Source: Pomacea canaliculata (Eukaryota > Mollusca > Gastropoda > Architaenioglossa > Ampullariidae). From it: a stretch of 64,000 bases of DNA. Made by a program: the position numbers and the translations under genes. The notes under the pieces are model-generated. The model searched no databases. It was not told the origin of the DNA and saw only the letters and a list, made by a program, of their open reading frames with translations. Of the stretch, positions 34,533-60,023 are shown in pieces (the stretch's first letter is position 1; each line of letters opens with the position of its first letter). The stretch spans positions 13,074,074 through 13,138,073 of the forward strand of contig NC_037595.1 in assembly GCF_003073045.1 (NCBI RefSeq), in the 5' to 3' direction.

Positions 34533-37500
34533 TCCAGTGTCTGCAGGAGATCACATAAAAGATCTGAAATGCATATTTTCAAGGCCTGTTTTCCCTCTTT
34601 TTATTTATTTATGTGGTTTTTTTTTTTGTGAAAGGAGATTTCATGAGAAAAGAGCATTAGGAAATATTTGGGTTTTTTTTTTTTTTTTTTGTCTTTTATT
34701 TTGTTTTTATTTAACAATTGAGGGCTTGGCTTGGTAAGTTAGTGTGCTAAGTTTGATTGAATGTGGTACTGTTGATTGTACCCTTCCTGTTTTGCTGGCT
34801 GTGCAGAAGTTTGGTGAAGGATTGGATAATCATTAGCAACATATTGTGGTGTAGAGCATTTTTAGCAGGGCATCATTTCATTAATTTTTTTTAAAATAGC
34901 TTTGCTTCTAACCAAAAAGATTTTTCACCATTCAAAATAAATTTGGCTTTTCCACTCAGTTTACATTATTAAACAATTTATCTATGTCAAAAACATCAGG
35001 TTCCTTCAGAGGAAACAATGGAATTGTGCTGATAAAATCTATCTCAAAAGCAAGTATTTAATATATATCATCTCCATACACACAATTTTGTATTAAAAAA
35101 AGAAAACGGAAGAAAACATTTTAATTAATTAGTTTTAGCTTGTCCTATGTGTTCTTCATTGGTAAAAAAAAAATTACAGCAGTTTCATGTCTTGGTTCTG
35201 GGAGATTTTTAAAGAAAAATGTTTGAGAAGAGAAAGCAGAGTAGGAGAAACCATTTGCCTGTTTACTTATTTGTTAATAAATAGGGATAAAATGAAAGTA
35301 TAGAAAAACATTTATTTGTGATGTCACAGTATTGTACAGAAACTGGTCACCATAGAGATTATGGAGAGATGCTGCAGTTACTGAAAGTATTTTTGTGTCA
35401 GCAGGTCAAGTAGATTGCTCTGTGTTTTTGTGTAGTTTCTTTTTATATTTGTTTTGAAAGAGGTTGCTGATTAGGCACCAACCTATGAATAGAAGCTTTG
35501 TGAAAGCTTCATTTGATGACTGAATCCTGAATGAGTTGGTGAATTTTGTTTTACATTCTAAAGTGTCTGGTGCAGGTGTGTTTCTGCTTAGACTTTTTGA
35601 ATGAGAGATTTTTTTTTCCCCCTTTGACTTGAAAAGAGAGCCAGAGTTCCTTTTACTTTCAATGCACCTCATTAATGGCTGGTTTATGCAAGCTCTTTAA
35701 TTGTTGAAAGGGTGTGGATATCTGTGCATATCTAATTGGAGGTAGATGTGTACATGTGTGGCATATTTGAAAATGTTCGAGTTTTCTAGAACAGAAATTG
35801 AGAAAATGCAAAGTGGAAATGCGAAAAGGTTCTGTAAGGAAATGTCAGGAGTAGTTTGCTGCGTGTGTTTTTGTTTATTTTAAAAATAATTTTAAATGTT
35901 CAAGGCTGGAAACTGTACCTGATTATGCAGTCTTAGAATTAAGGCACTGTTAGCTGGTAAAAGTGCTAAACCAGCACATCCAAATCCTTTTTAACACATT
36001 TTTGACAGTTTTTGTCTCATATTCAATGCAGTGGTATTTGAGATAAATTATTTTTCTTCTTATTAGGTTAGGTATGACTAATGAAGACTATTACTGTTTT
36101 TGAAAATGTCTGAGATTTGTTAACTTTCTTAAGGGAAAGATGAACTAAGAGTATTTTCATTTTAGGGTTAAAAGGAATGGTGCTATGTATGTCAAAGACT
36201 GTCACATGACTCCAGTTGCAAGTATTTTTTTAAAACACATAAGAAAACAGAGTGGTGTGAAATTTTTCAGTGTAACTAGGTATGTCTCTGTATGTCTGCA
36301 CTAGTTTTGAGAAAAGTACAGCAGTCAAGAACTTATGGGTGCCATGTCTGGGGGTGTTCAGGTGTCGCAATAAATTAGATTTTTAGTCCATGCTGACATC
36401 AGGTGTTCATTCTTGTTGCTCACATGGACAGATTTAAGCATTTACTCTGGTGTGAACAAATTTTATATGACTGTATGCAAAAGAGGGAAAGAGATTTGTA
36501 TGCTTCTTTGTGTTTTTCATTGATTTCACAGAAAAAATATATATTCATCACTATATTTCAAAGTTTGTGATGGCACAGTTGAGCTCATCTTACAGTCCTG
36601 TTGGTGCAGAAGCTGGTGTGATTTCTTTTCTTCAGCCGAAAAGTGTTGTGCATTTTCTATTTTATGTTGTCATTGCACATTTCAGCTTAAACTATTAAAT
36701 TGTGATGTTTTCGTTTGGACCATATTGTGCAAGTGTGTACGTGGTTCATGTTTATGTTATTTGTTTTTAAGAGGGAACTATGAAATAGCCCAGACACTTT
36801 TGCTGCAGTGGAGCATAGTGGGATAATGACTGCTCCCTTCCATTTATGTATATTTTCTGAGTTTTGCATTCCTCAATGTTTTTCTGAGTGTTTTTGTGTC
36901 ACTATCTCCTATATTTCACTGTGCTTGCCAGATGGTTGTGTTCCTTTCAAGAAGCTGTTGGCTTTGAATGTTTATTTTCAGCTGTTTCCATTTTATGTTT
37001 GTGTATTTAATTTATAATCACTTCCAGAACTATTTTACACTGTGCAGTTTATGTGTTTGCATTTGTGCATTTGTACTTGGGCATGTGTGAGAGGGTTATT
37101 GTGAGTGGATGGGTTGCGCTGGTATCAGTTGGTGACTGTTAAATAATAAGACCTTGCACTTATTAAGTTCGGTTTCCATTTTACCCTTTCACAATGTACG
37201 AGAACTGAATACAAGATTTTTGCAAAAATTACCTGATATTTTGTGCGATTAGCTAGAAAATGTACTTTATTTTCTTCAAAGGTGTATTGTGTTTCCATTA
37301 GAATGGTTGCACCTTTATAAGTGCATGTGTAAGACTGTATCTCTACCAAACAGCGTGTAATAATTCTTATATGGTCTCACTTTGCATGAGCACATTACAT
37401 TTAATCTCTCTGAGGTTAAAAAAAAAAAAAATCACGGAGGACATTTTAAAAACAAGGGATTTTCGAAAATCATTTGATCATGTATCCACAAGAATGTGAT

Positions 37501-37649
37501 ATTCCACTGGTAGCAATATGAGCAGTGTAGCTAGTAAAACAGTGACAGAAAATGATTCTGTGGAATTGTATTGCAGTTAGAGATGATGTTGGGAATGTAG
37601 CAGTGCACCTACACTCATTGCTCTGTTTTAGGATGGTTTGATGAAAATG

Positions 37650-37665
37650 AACACACACACACACA
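37650..37665. repeat. (CA)n microsatellite
   Basis: An uninterrupted AC/CA dinucleotide run of about 16 bp in the presumed REPS1 3' flank. Confidence 0.8.
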
Positions 37666-40160
37666 GGTATACACACTACCTCCCTTCTCTGTCACTGAAA
37701 AATTTTGAAACTTTAAAGAATATGACTTAAAACATTAAAAGCTAATGAAAATTTGTTTTCTTTGTGTTTATGCTATTTTGTGACACTAAAATTATGGGAT
37801 TTAAATATTAAAAATGTCAGCAGTTTGCACATTTACCCTTCACTGATCAAAGCATTCAGAAGCAGTCAAGTCAGCTTCTTTCTCATCTGTGATTTAAGGC
37901 ATTTCGCCTGTTGCAGAAGTACATCTTTCATTATAATAGTCTTCATCTGTATCTCTTGAGTTTCTTGTGTCTTCTAATGTGTGTACAGTATACCATCATA
38001 TATAAATTTTAGAAATAATAGTCTGAGCCCTGGTTTAAACTCCTTCTCTCCATCTATTCTCAGGTTCTGTTAAACATTGGACATAACCACACATATTGTA
38101 AACTTACTGTTGTACTTTTTCACATCTTAAAATAATGAAAACAGTTTTGACAGATGTATCTTGTAGTGTGTAGCATCCTAACACCACCTGCACACTAATG
38201 TGGCACACTGTTTTCATTCAGTGGTGAATATAGTTTTAGAGTATTACTTGAAAGTGTATATATAGTTAATATTTGTTTCCATCTTAAGAGGGTTATGTTA
38301 AGTTAACATGCTGCTTTAGCTGTGTTACATGTTTTAAAAGAAACGTGAGTATTGTAGATTGCGTCCAGTACAGTACATTTCAGCAGTCAACCATTTTGAT
38401 GGTTTTGCCTTTGATGGATGGCTTAAGTTGTCAGAACCAAGGATTGTCATCAAGAATGTGCATGTGCTGCCTAGTTAGGTTATTAAAAAATTCTGTCCAC
38501 TAGCACCTAGATGTATTGAGCTTTGCTGCAGCAGTGCCAAAAGGAAAGGCAGATATATTTACATGCATGTATTTGCAGCTGTTTAAGTGTAAGATACAAT
38601 TACCATAGCTACATTATATGAGACCTGTTTATCATTACAAGCTTCTGAAATGAGATCAGCATATCACATGAAAGTGAAATACAAGTTCTCAACTTGACAT
38701 TTTGCCAGGATAAACGTACAACCTGACATCTTGATTGTATTGAAGCATATATAACACTGCCCTTATTAAAGTAACCATCTTCAAATTTTGTTTCTGATTT
38801 GTTTAAAGATACCATTTTTAACTTCATAATGGCTGGTTTTCAAACAGCCGATTTTGATGTGCACTTACTAACATTTAGGCGTCCCACCCTCCCACTTTTT
38901 TTTTTTTGAGGTATGGCCACAAAAATGTCTGTTATGATGATGCATCTTTATGATCTGTTTACGGCAGACAAACTTTTGCAGTTGTGGAGTCAGTTTCTTC
39001 ATGATAGGAAAAAACAAGAGCAAGCACTTTGGACACTGAGGTCTACTGCCTCGCACTGTGTACAATGAGGTCTTGCGGGCAGTGTGGAGCTTTTTCATGA
39101 TAATTATTGTGGACATGTATATGTATGACAACAAGTGAATGAAGAATTCAGTATTCAGCTGCTGTCTTCTTTTTCTTTAAAGATAAGCAAAACTACTACC
39201 GATAGGTCTTATATGCTTTTAAGTTTGTATGTTTTCCATGATTTTAATACAGTATGCAACAGACAACCATTAAATTCACTTGTATAAACTTTAACAAATG
39301 TTAAAATAAAAGTGAAAGTGTAAAAGTTAATGCCATTGCTTACTTAAACCATAAATATTTACTTACAATTGCTTACTTAAATCATCATAAGTGTTTACAT
39401 CATCAAGACCAGATAAGAAACCCCTTAGAAGGGATTTGGAGTTTGATGAAGTCTAACTATATGTATGCTGTAGGATGCTGCATGAAGCAAGCCTTCATGT
39501 TCTTCTCCCATGGATGAGAGCTTATGATATTATTTACACAGGGAATAGGCATTGCACCTAGGGTGAACAAGTCTTGGCATTGTTTCCCAGGAACGCTTAG
39601 CCAGAACGTAGACTTGAAGGAAAATTGCACTCACCCACATTATTCCACTGTAAAGCATTTAAGTGACATGAATGGAGTTTGTGAATGAATTTTTTGCTGG
39701 CACTTGTCACACAGTTTTGAAGAATGATCTGTGATTCGATATGTAGTATAAACATGCCAGTACATTGGAGAAGAGGGCCAAGTGTGCATGATTGATTGTC
39801 ATCTAACATTGCGATAAAAAAAAGGTGGAACAAGAAGTGGCCGCTTAGTGAAATAAAATGCAGTTTCAAAAATATACAGCATGCTTTGTGTTTATAGGTG
39901 GCTTTCCATGTATGAAAAATGTGAGGAGGGCTTTAGTGCAGCCTTTTCACAGCTGAATTTGTATATATGATGCAAGATGGGTTCAGATGAGTGTGCATGC
40001 ATGCATTGCTTATGTAAGGACATTTGTAAGTTTACAAACATTTGCAAATGTTACCCATTGTGTTACTGCACAGTATTAGCTGCTGTGACTCTGTCAAAGC
40101 ATCTTGTAATTTTCGTCCTAACATGGCCTCCTACTGTACATACCAACTCCAGATACTGTG

Positions 40161-40166
40161 AATAAA
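40161..40166 (+). terminator. Candidate distal poly(A) signal of REPS1
   Basis: AATAAA is followed within 30 nt by GT/CT-rich sequence (CACTGTGACTTGCCTTCTCT). It is the last strong plus-strand hexamer before the minus-strand AATAAAAATAAA at 40859-40870. Whether REPS1 transcription reaches it is unknown. Confidence 0.3.
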
Positions 40167-40865
40167 ATGTTACCTAGATTCACTGTGACTTGCCTTCTCT
40201 GCACCCTGTGAAATCTAGGAAGAATGTTTTCGTATTGGTACTGTTTTTAAACCATGTGGCACATGAGGAAAAAAATTAACAGAAATCCACGCTTATTTGG
40301 TTGTTCCCGAGAGATGGCATAGTTATATATGTACAACTCACTCAGATCGTGAAAAGAGCTTTTGCATGGAGCTGCTCAGTTGGTGTTTACCTCCCTTCTC
40401 ACTGTAGGCATTCATTTGTTTGTTCCCCTTGACAAGTACTAGCAACTTTACCACCTGTTCTCGAAAGCCTGGATTCTTTCCTGTACCAGCAAGCAGAGAC
40501 TATGAAACGCATTCATGAAACAGGATTGAGTGTCACTGATGTAGATCTTTTACTGTTTTTGAGTAAGATGGCATCCAAGTACTGGAAGCTGTGAACCTCC
40601 TTCATTTGTAGTCTTTTATGTAGATCTCCGTTTTGCTTCTCACCCTCTAGGGATGAACGAATAAATCAGTGTCAGTGTCACTGCTGTTACCCATGATGCT
40701 GTGCTGGTTTCCTTGCCAAATATGTCTTGCAGTGGGTTCTTTTTGTTCAACCTACCATCAGATAAGCATTCCCAGCAAAGTACAGGTTGCATAGAGGAGT
40801 CCCACCAATGGAAGTATGGTGATCATGAAGGATTAAGGGCTTATTCATCCATTCTGCTTTTATTT

Positions 40866-41597
40866 TTATTGTGAACTCTCATCCAAGGTTTGCACTCCTC
40901 CATACCGCTTTGCTGCATTCTTTTTCATATAGCAGTAGGTTTCATCAACTGACCTGTTGCCCATGACCAGCATAAGCTCTAGTTTTTTAGTTTCTAGTTT
41001 TTTAAGTTTATCATAATTATCTTTACTTACAGTATTGACTTTAGGCTATAACACACAAAACCCTACCTTCACAGTAACAAACGCATGACACACTCCTGAA
41101 AGTTAAAATATCACTTGTGGTTTTTTTTTTTTTCTTTCTCCAAGATATGTAGAGCAACACATTTTTTGCAATTCTTTTTTAATGACCAGATAATTAAATG
41201 ACATTGGTGGTACTCTATTTTGCAAAACCCTGATATGTTTTCTTATACTTAATGTCAGTGCAATAATATTACATTTTAGTTCTTGATCCATCGTTAAAAG
41301 AAACTCGCCTGTCTTGTTTGTAAATCCATCCACACTGGAGTAAACCACGAGATATTCTTCCAGCTTATAAACAATATCTGTTATTGTCTTTCTCACAACT
41401 ATATACACTATTTACAAGAAATTTTCTTCCACTGGCAGGGTAGTAGATCGTAAATTGATGATGAAATTGCAAAACTGAACTGTGAACATTGAAAACCCTG
41501 TAAAAATCTAAACAGAATTATTACCCTCAAATGAATAGACGTTGAATCACAGAACTGCATCACATTCTTGGTAAGCGTTTTCATATTTCGCTGCACA
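40866..41597 (-). other. Unidentified coding-like segment on the minus strand
   Basis: Three minus-strand pieces look more protein-like than neighbouring chance frames. A 101-codon frame at 41103-41408 contains KLEEYLVVYSSVDG and IRKHIRVLQNRVPPMSFNYL. A 60-codon frame ending at 40866-40868 contains DKLKKLETKKLELMLVMGN, and its stop overlaps a double AATAAA (40859-40870). A segment near 41523-41597 lies between an acceptor-like and a donor-like sequence. I could not join them in one frame with confident splice sites. I do not recognise the family. They could be the 3' end of a small real gene convergent with REPS1, a pseudogene, a transposon remnant, or chance. Confidence 0.25.
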
Positions 41598-41612
41598 TTA
41601 GGAGAGAACCTA

Positions 41613-42450
41613 CAGTGGAACCTCGGTTAGCGAACGCCTCGGATAGCGAATTTTTCGGTTAACGAACAAAAATTTCGCTAAAAATTTGTCTCGGATAGCG
41701 AACAAAATTTCGGATAACGAACAGCCACGTGAACCACACGTGACCGACCAGCATGTCATCATTCGCGCTCGAGACAGTTACGATCAGTCGTTCCTTACCT
41801 GTGCGCATCCTTCTTATTTAGTGATTGTTGTGCTTTATTTTAATAAGATAATCCTCAATCATGGCTCCAAAGAAGATTAAGTGTAATTAATAGTAGTGAG
41901 GTAATGACAAGGAAGCGGCCAACAAATGAATTGAAAAAGGAAATGATTTCAAAGTATAAAGGTGGCATGCGTCTGTCGGATGTGTGATGTCGTCTTACCG
42001 AAGAGTTTTACAAAAAAAGGCAGAAGAAGCAGACACTGGACAAGATTTTTTCTTCAACCTCAAAGCTATAGAAAAGGGAAGTCTCCCCGATTTTATAATG
42101 TCACGTGTGCTCATGGAGGGGGAATCAAAGCAGTAATTCCACCCCTTCCTCCCCACACCTGTTTCCAACCACGCCGTCAAAACGGCAAGTTTTCTGTTGT
42201 TTAAATGCTTTCGTTAATGTTTTTATGTTTATTTAACTCCAGTTATATTGCATTATAACTGTTCTCATTAAAACAAATACCTATATATATATACAGCCTG
42301 TAACTTTCAAATAGCGAGTCAACAGGGGCTGGGAACCAATTAAATCTATTTCCTTTATTTCTTATGGAAAAAATTGTTTCGGATAACGAACATTTCGGTT
42401 AACGAACAGCTTTCCAGAACGGATTAAGTTCGTTAACCGAGGTTCCACTG
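41613..42450. mobile_element. Internally deleted pogo/Tigger-type (Tc1/mariner) DNA transposon
   Basis: An 838-bp element with terminal inverted repeats CAGTGGAACCTCGGTTAG at the left and the complement of CAGTGGAACCTCGGTTAACG at the right (22 of 23 over the full arm). It is flanked by TA at 41611-41612 and 42451-42452. Inside are decayed pieces of a transposase read on the plus strand: an N-terminal stretch (MAPKKIKC, then RKRPTNELKKEMISKYKGG, typical of the pogo/CENP-B helix-turn-helix start) and a C-terminal-like RQKKQTLDKIFSSTSK. The middle, including the DDE core, is missing and several stops are present, so the copy is non-autonomous. Confidence 0.9.
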
Positions 42451-42481
42451 TATTGCTAACTGCAGTCCCGCAGTATCTAAC

Positions 42482-42494
42482 AGGTCAAGGGTCG
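42482..42494 (+). promoter_or_regulatory. DR1-like nuclear receptor site
   Basis: AGGTCA-A-GGGTCG: two direct half sites with one spacer base, the arrangement bound by HNF4 and RXR heterodimers. The second half site has one or two mismatches. Function is inferred. Confidence 0.4.
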
Positions 42495-42549
42495 CAGGTG
42501 AAGGAAGGCGGTGGCTGGTAAGGGAAAAATCTATTGGCTGCTTGTGACT

Positions 42550-42558
42550 TGACCTTGA
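42550..42558 (-). promoter_or_regulatory. ERR/NR5A-type extended half site
   Basis: The minus strand reads TCAAGGTCA, the consensus ERR response element, 38 bp upstream of the ACAT1 start codon. ERR-type receptors control mitochondrial metabolism genes in several animals. Use here is inferred. Confidence 0.45.
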
Positions 42559-42596
42559 CACCTCCTTGCTCAGCTAGCTCAAAGTTCGCTATCAAG

Positions 42597-49010
<6,414 letters not shown>

Positions 49011-49331
49011 CCTTTCTACTGGTGGTTAAAACATTCTGTGATTATACCAATTTGGGCGACAAATGTGTGAAATTGTTGTGCAGCTAAACACTGCTGTGAA
49101 TGGACTCAATTTACTTAGCCGCCAACATCCAGGGGCAACATTGTCCATTATTTCATTTCTTAAGACATTTTAAGACATTGTTTCTTTAATAACCCATCCT
49201 TCTACAGATAAAACTGTGGAAGCAAATATGTAAATGATGTGATTGATGGTGATCTTTTGTGATGCACACATACTTTGCTTATTTTCTACAGCAGGATCAT
49301 GTCATTTAGCACTGTTCTGGTTAACAGCTCT

Positions 49332-49337
49332 AATAAA
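49332..49337 (+). terminator. Poly(A) signal of ACAT1
   Basis: AATAAA lies 322 nt after the ACAT1 stop codon and is the first canonical hexamer in the 3' flank. Cleavage would be near 49350. Confidence 0.65.
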
Positions 49338-52300
49338 ACTGAATGCATTATATATATATCATGTTTTTCTTATTTTTGCAACAAATGTTTCATGAGTTAA
49401 AATAGCTTGAACACAAACACAGAAAAGTTTAATTTCAAACAAGAAAAATGTATTTGCCATTGTTTCATTTTGAACAAACAAGGTGAGTGCATAGTCATGC
49501 CATATATAGAACTGGTTTTTCTGTCCTTTGCTTCTGTGCATTGTGGCTCTACCGTTAACAGAACCCTACCACACTGCAGTATAAAAAACAAGTTCCCTCC
49601 CCTTGTAGCAAGATCATCAGTCTTGTGCATGCTGCAAAGTGATGAAAACATTGAACACAACATGTTTCAGGATATGAATCCAGCAGTAGATGTAAAATGT
49701 TGTACTCCACAGCTCCCCAGAAACAACAAAATTGGTAATTTTTGTAAGTTTTGGCAGGAAAACTTTCTGATGTGACATTTACAGGCAGTTGTGGCAGCAA
49801 GCATTTTTTTCTCCCGAACATTTTGCCACCCTAGTCTTCCACTGTGATACCTAACTGCCCAGTACTGAACACAAACGAACTACAATCATTACTCCATGGC
49901 TGAGGTCTGCAAAACTGAAATAGACTGAATGAGTTCTAAACGTCTCCAAAACTTGAGTGTGATGCCCCTTCGTTATCAAGGTGCATCATGCGCACAACAC
50001 CACACATAAAGTCCAAGCCACAGATAAACTTGATAACCTAAGCATTCCTGATGCTGGATTATTTCCTAACATTTTGTTTTGCAGGCTTGTAAATTTTAGT
50101 ATGGAAGAGGGTTATTCACTCACATTTTGGGATATTTTTACAGCCCTCAATCATCATTTGAAAAAAAAAAATGTACAGTATGGTAGACCAGCTGAACAGT
50201 GTAGAACCCATTCTTCAACCCTGTCTGAAACACATATTCTAACTCATAACAATGCTCTGATAAAATAAGATTCTTTTGGAAACGTTTGGTATAGAGATCA
50301 GAAAGTCAAAATAGTGTTGCACAAGGATTTTAAGCTGCCATTGTTCATAAGCAAACAAAATTAAACATCAATAACAGAACCATTGAGTCAAATCTACAGG
50401 ATCCATAACTATTTGAACAAGATGTGCAAAATGTAAAAACTAATATTGGTTTTTGTTTTTCACAGCAGCTGGCTTTTCTCTCACTCACTACAAGATTTAA
50501 TAAAATTAGTACCTTGTCTGAAATGAGACTACAATGATGATTCACTTTTATTCGTTGGGCTCATTGTTACGACCTCCAAGCTGACATTTAGTGCAGTCAT
50601 ATGACCAAAGAAAAACTGAAATACTTGTTCTTTGACATTAACATGTTTTTGCTCATTAACAGAAGGCACTCTAGTGTACAAAATACTGCCTATGAATTTT
50701 GTTTATTCTACCATAAAAAAAAGTGCATTGGGTTTATCAACTGAGTTTTGATAACCTTCACTGGTGTTTGACATCAACTCTAAAATATTTCCTGACACTT
50801 CCCGTGTTAGAGTTAGAGTTGACTTGTTATTCGTAAAATACGGCCTTGTCAATGCTTATTTTGAAATTTTTAAAAGAAGCACCTTTAGGTGAAGGGTTAG
50901 CAATTTCATTTGTTCATAGTGTTAAAGAGCTGTAATAACCTGGTTTCATCTACAAACTCCTCAATTCCTTAGGAATGGGTTAAAAGAAAAACCTGGCAGC
51001 CTCATTTACAACTAAGTGAGAAAGTACATTTGAAAAAATATTAACAGATTCCATTTTCTGTGAACTTTACAAAGACTGCTGTTTTCAAAACCATTCACAC
51101 TAAGGCACCCTTTGATATTGTGAATTCTGCTTTTGCTCATGACTGCAATGGATTTGTTCACTCCTAAATAAACATGGATATATATATAGTCATTTGTGCA
51201 CAACACCACACTTGCATCATTGGATGCAAATAGATACATTTGTATGTGATGTGCAGATAGATGCAGACATACAGCTTTCTTTCCCTCACTAATTCTACAA
51301 CACTCGGCTACAACTGAGACCAGATTTTCAAGCATACTAAGTCTGCAGAGGCTAAGTCTGGTAGGTCCTGGAAACTGAAACATGAGATACCTTATCTCAT
51401 CAATATTTCACAGGAGTTAACTATAAACCAGCAGTAAATACAGTGGAAAAATTCCACAGTCACAGGATGAAGCATATAAATAGTATCAAAATAAATATGT
51501 TATGCACCGACTACTACAATGGGCCAAACTGCCAGCATAGGGGAAGAATGGCATGGTTTGTTTCTTTTTTTTAAAGTGAATACAATATTTACAACAACAA
51601 CATTTCTCAGCATGAAGAGTACCAGGTTGTTTGGGGATTTCTTGTGTGGCAGATTTAACATTGTGATGGAATTACAGTTCATCATGACAGAACTACCACT
51701 TGTCGAATAAATACACTAAGGATTTTACTTGGTGTCACAAAATGAAAAAGTTAAAAATAAAACAATGAATTGTACAAAAAGTATATAAATAATTGTGAAA
51801 AATGCAAGAGTTCTTCTTGTTTGCTTAAACTTATATACAAGAACCCATATATACATGCTTACCTGTTTATGTTTGCACATAAACCTCCTCGACCCACCCA
51901 CCCACCCCCCCAACAAAAAAAAAAATTCCTACACATGTTCATAATAAACATAAGAAAAGTCAGATGCTATTCTGCATATTGGTTTTGCATATAATAATAG
52001 TGGAATTTTTCAGGACAGAAGGTTGAAGGCATCAGCATTGACTGCCTGCAGTTCAATGCAGTGAATCCCTTCATCGCATGGGGAAAAAGGCTTCATACAT
52101 TCGACCGTACCATAAGATGCATTCACAACATCTCAAAGAAAAAACAAGGGGTGGGTTGAGAATGACACAAATACTGAGCATTTCTAGAAAGATGATTTGA
52201 TTTTCACTTGCTCTGTATCAGAGAGATTATTTGTCTAATCAAATGTACTTGGTAGAAAACTAGCTCTGTGGCAGGAGCAAGTACAATTTAGTAGTTGCTG

Positions 52301-52550
52301 ACTTACTGGCACTAAAGCATTCTTTTCTCACAGACATCTTATGACTACACCCACTTGAATACTTGGAAGAAGCATGGTTGTAATGCTTCACACCACTGTT
52401 TATACTCAATATACATGCTGATAATGATTCCTTTTGTGTAATCCATAGCTAATCTGGTGATTCAAGCAAGTGCACCAGGAACATCTGTGCTGAACATTTC
52501 TCACTGTTTCTATATTCAGACCTATTCTTTCATGAGGCACAAGACTTCCT
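49338..52550. other. Convergent 3' flank of ACAT1 and ANKRD6
   Basis: No coding sequence recognised. Much of it is probably the ANKRD6 3' UTR: minus-strand AATAAA hexamers lie at 50702-50707 and 50547-50552, giving a possible UTR of about 1.9-2 kb. A C-rich run followed by poly-A (51895-51925) is the only simple repeat of note. Confidence 0.45.

Positions 52551-60023
<7,473 letters not shown>

Larger units (their letters stand above)
34533..40865 (+). other. Long REPS1 3' UTR and/or intergenic DNA
   Basis: About 6.3 kb follows the REPS1 stop, T-rich on the plus strand and free of recognisable coding sequence. Several AATAAA hexamers occur, including 35277-35282, 36369-36374 and 40161-40166. 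Any could end the REPS1 transcript. Simple repeats include a CA run near 37650 and a poly-A tract near 37420. Confidence 0.5.
42451..42596 (+). promoter_or_regulatory. Proximal promoter/5' UTR of ACAT1
   Basis: Only 146 bp separate the right end of the transposon from the ACAT1 start codon. The stretch carries a DR1-like nuclear receptor site (42482-42494), an inverted CCAAT box (ATTGG, 42533-42537) and an ERR-type extended half site (42550-42558). The transcription start could lie here or within the transposon. Confidence 0.5.

Noticed and set aside
41962..42204. 80-codon frame inside the transposon
   Set aside because: It is a composite frame running across decayed transposase pieces, not an independent gene.
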